A stretch of 38,929 nucleotides of DNA from Bacteroidota bacterium (GTDB lineage Bacteria; Bacteroidota; Bacteroidia; Chitinophagales; Chitinophagaceae). The DNA is taken from the NCBI GenBank assembly GCA_023429825.1, contig JAEZDC010000038.1, positions 1 through 38,929 of the forward strand, written 5' to 3'. Made by a program: the position numbers and the translations under genes. This document shows positions 38,903 through 38,929 of the stretch, in pieces; the stretch's first letter is position 1; every line of letters begins with the position of its first letter. The notes under the pieces are model-generated. The model saw only the letters and a list, made by a program, of their open reading frames with translations. It made no database searches and was not told the origin of the DNA.

Positions 38903-38929
38903 ATGGCTTATTGGCTTGTAAAATCAGAA
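38903..38929 (+). CDS. First nine codons of a second, divergent EVE gene copy (cut by window edge)
   Basis: The plus strand reads ATG then codons for AYWLVKSE, identical at the nucleotide level to the start of the EVE gene on the other strand. It is cut by the window end, so nothing more can be said. Two readings: a genuine inverted duplicate of the gene, or an assembly that folded back on itself. Absence of any synonymous change in 27 bases, together with 30 identical leader bases, favours the second or a very recent duplication. Confidence 0.4.

Larger units (their letters stand above)
38687..38929. repeat. Large inverted repeat at the window end, 57-base perfect arms
   Basis: Left arm 38687-38743 and right arm 38873-38929 are exact reverse complements. 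The arms hold 27 bases of EVE coding sequence and 30 bases of leader. Beyond them the centre is not palindromic but holds a tandem repeat. The right arm ends exactly at the window edge, so its true length is unknown. Confidence 0.9.

Noticed and set aside
430..38929. CRISPR array
   Set aside because: The GTACAAGTG repeats are spread over 27 kb in both orientations, without regular spacing or spacers; no cas gene is present.

Overview
The window looks like a chromosomal piece of a Bacteroidota bacterium, most likely of the Chitinophagaceae or close to it. The evidence is the recurrent TAnnTTTG -7 promoter box (before fumC, rpsT, efp, both tRNAs and the universal stress gene), the weak Shine-Dalgarno signals, several short-signal lipoproteins, a C-terminal type IX secretion tail on a sugar dehydrogenase, a GyrA with an acidic tail, and AT-rich spacers with short dispersed repeats. 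The family call is inference; no 16S gene is present.

Layout. 1-6.7 kb: the start of a dihydroorotase behind an NlpC/P60 lipoprotein, fumarase fumC, a 41-residue lipoprotein too short for routine calling, a larger lipoprotein, a tandem universal stress protein, an RsmB-type rRNA methyltransferase and a cell-surface lipoprotein. 6.7-11.4 kb: sucB and sucA (2-oxoglutarate dehydrogenase E2 and E1), then rpsT. With fumC this gives three TCA-cycle genes. 11.4-18.2 kb: a histidine kinase/response regulator pair, a secreted M14 carboxypeptidase, an MFS transporter, a GIN-domain (DUF2807) protein and a MOSC protein. 18.2-25.8 kb: a lemA-TPM-TPM operon, the glycolytic pair gap-pgk, tRNA-Glu, a PQQ-type sugar dehydrogenase, and efp with an arginine at the modification tip. 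25.8-30.2 kb: an AI-2E family exporter, acylphosphatase, tRNA-Met, and a small accessory island. 30.2-38.9 kb: a TPR protein, gyrA, a GYF-domain membrane protein, a saccharopine dehydrogenase-like protein, a Cys-poor sirtuin, a lipoprotein and an EVE-domain protein whose first codons recur inverted at the window end.

Most of the window is ordinary core genome. The two unusual layers are (1) the island next to tRNA-Met (about 27.47-30.17 kb), where a large serine recombinase without zinc-ribbon cysteines runs into the tRNA 3' end, and where the recombinase, a 130-residue orphan and a 58-residue membrane peptide each sit behind a copy of one shared leader module; and (2) a dispersed intergenic repeat with core GTACAAGTGTGCGACGCAAC, seven copies in 39 kb, one interrupted by a double hairpin. 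The last 243 bases form a large inverted repeat that may be biological or a snap-back assembly artefact.
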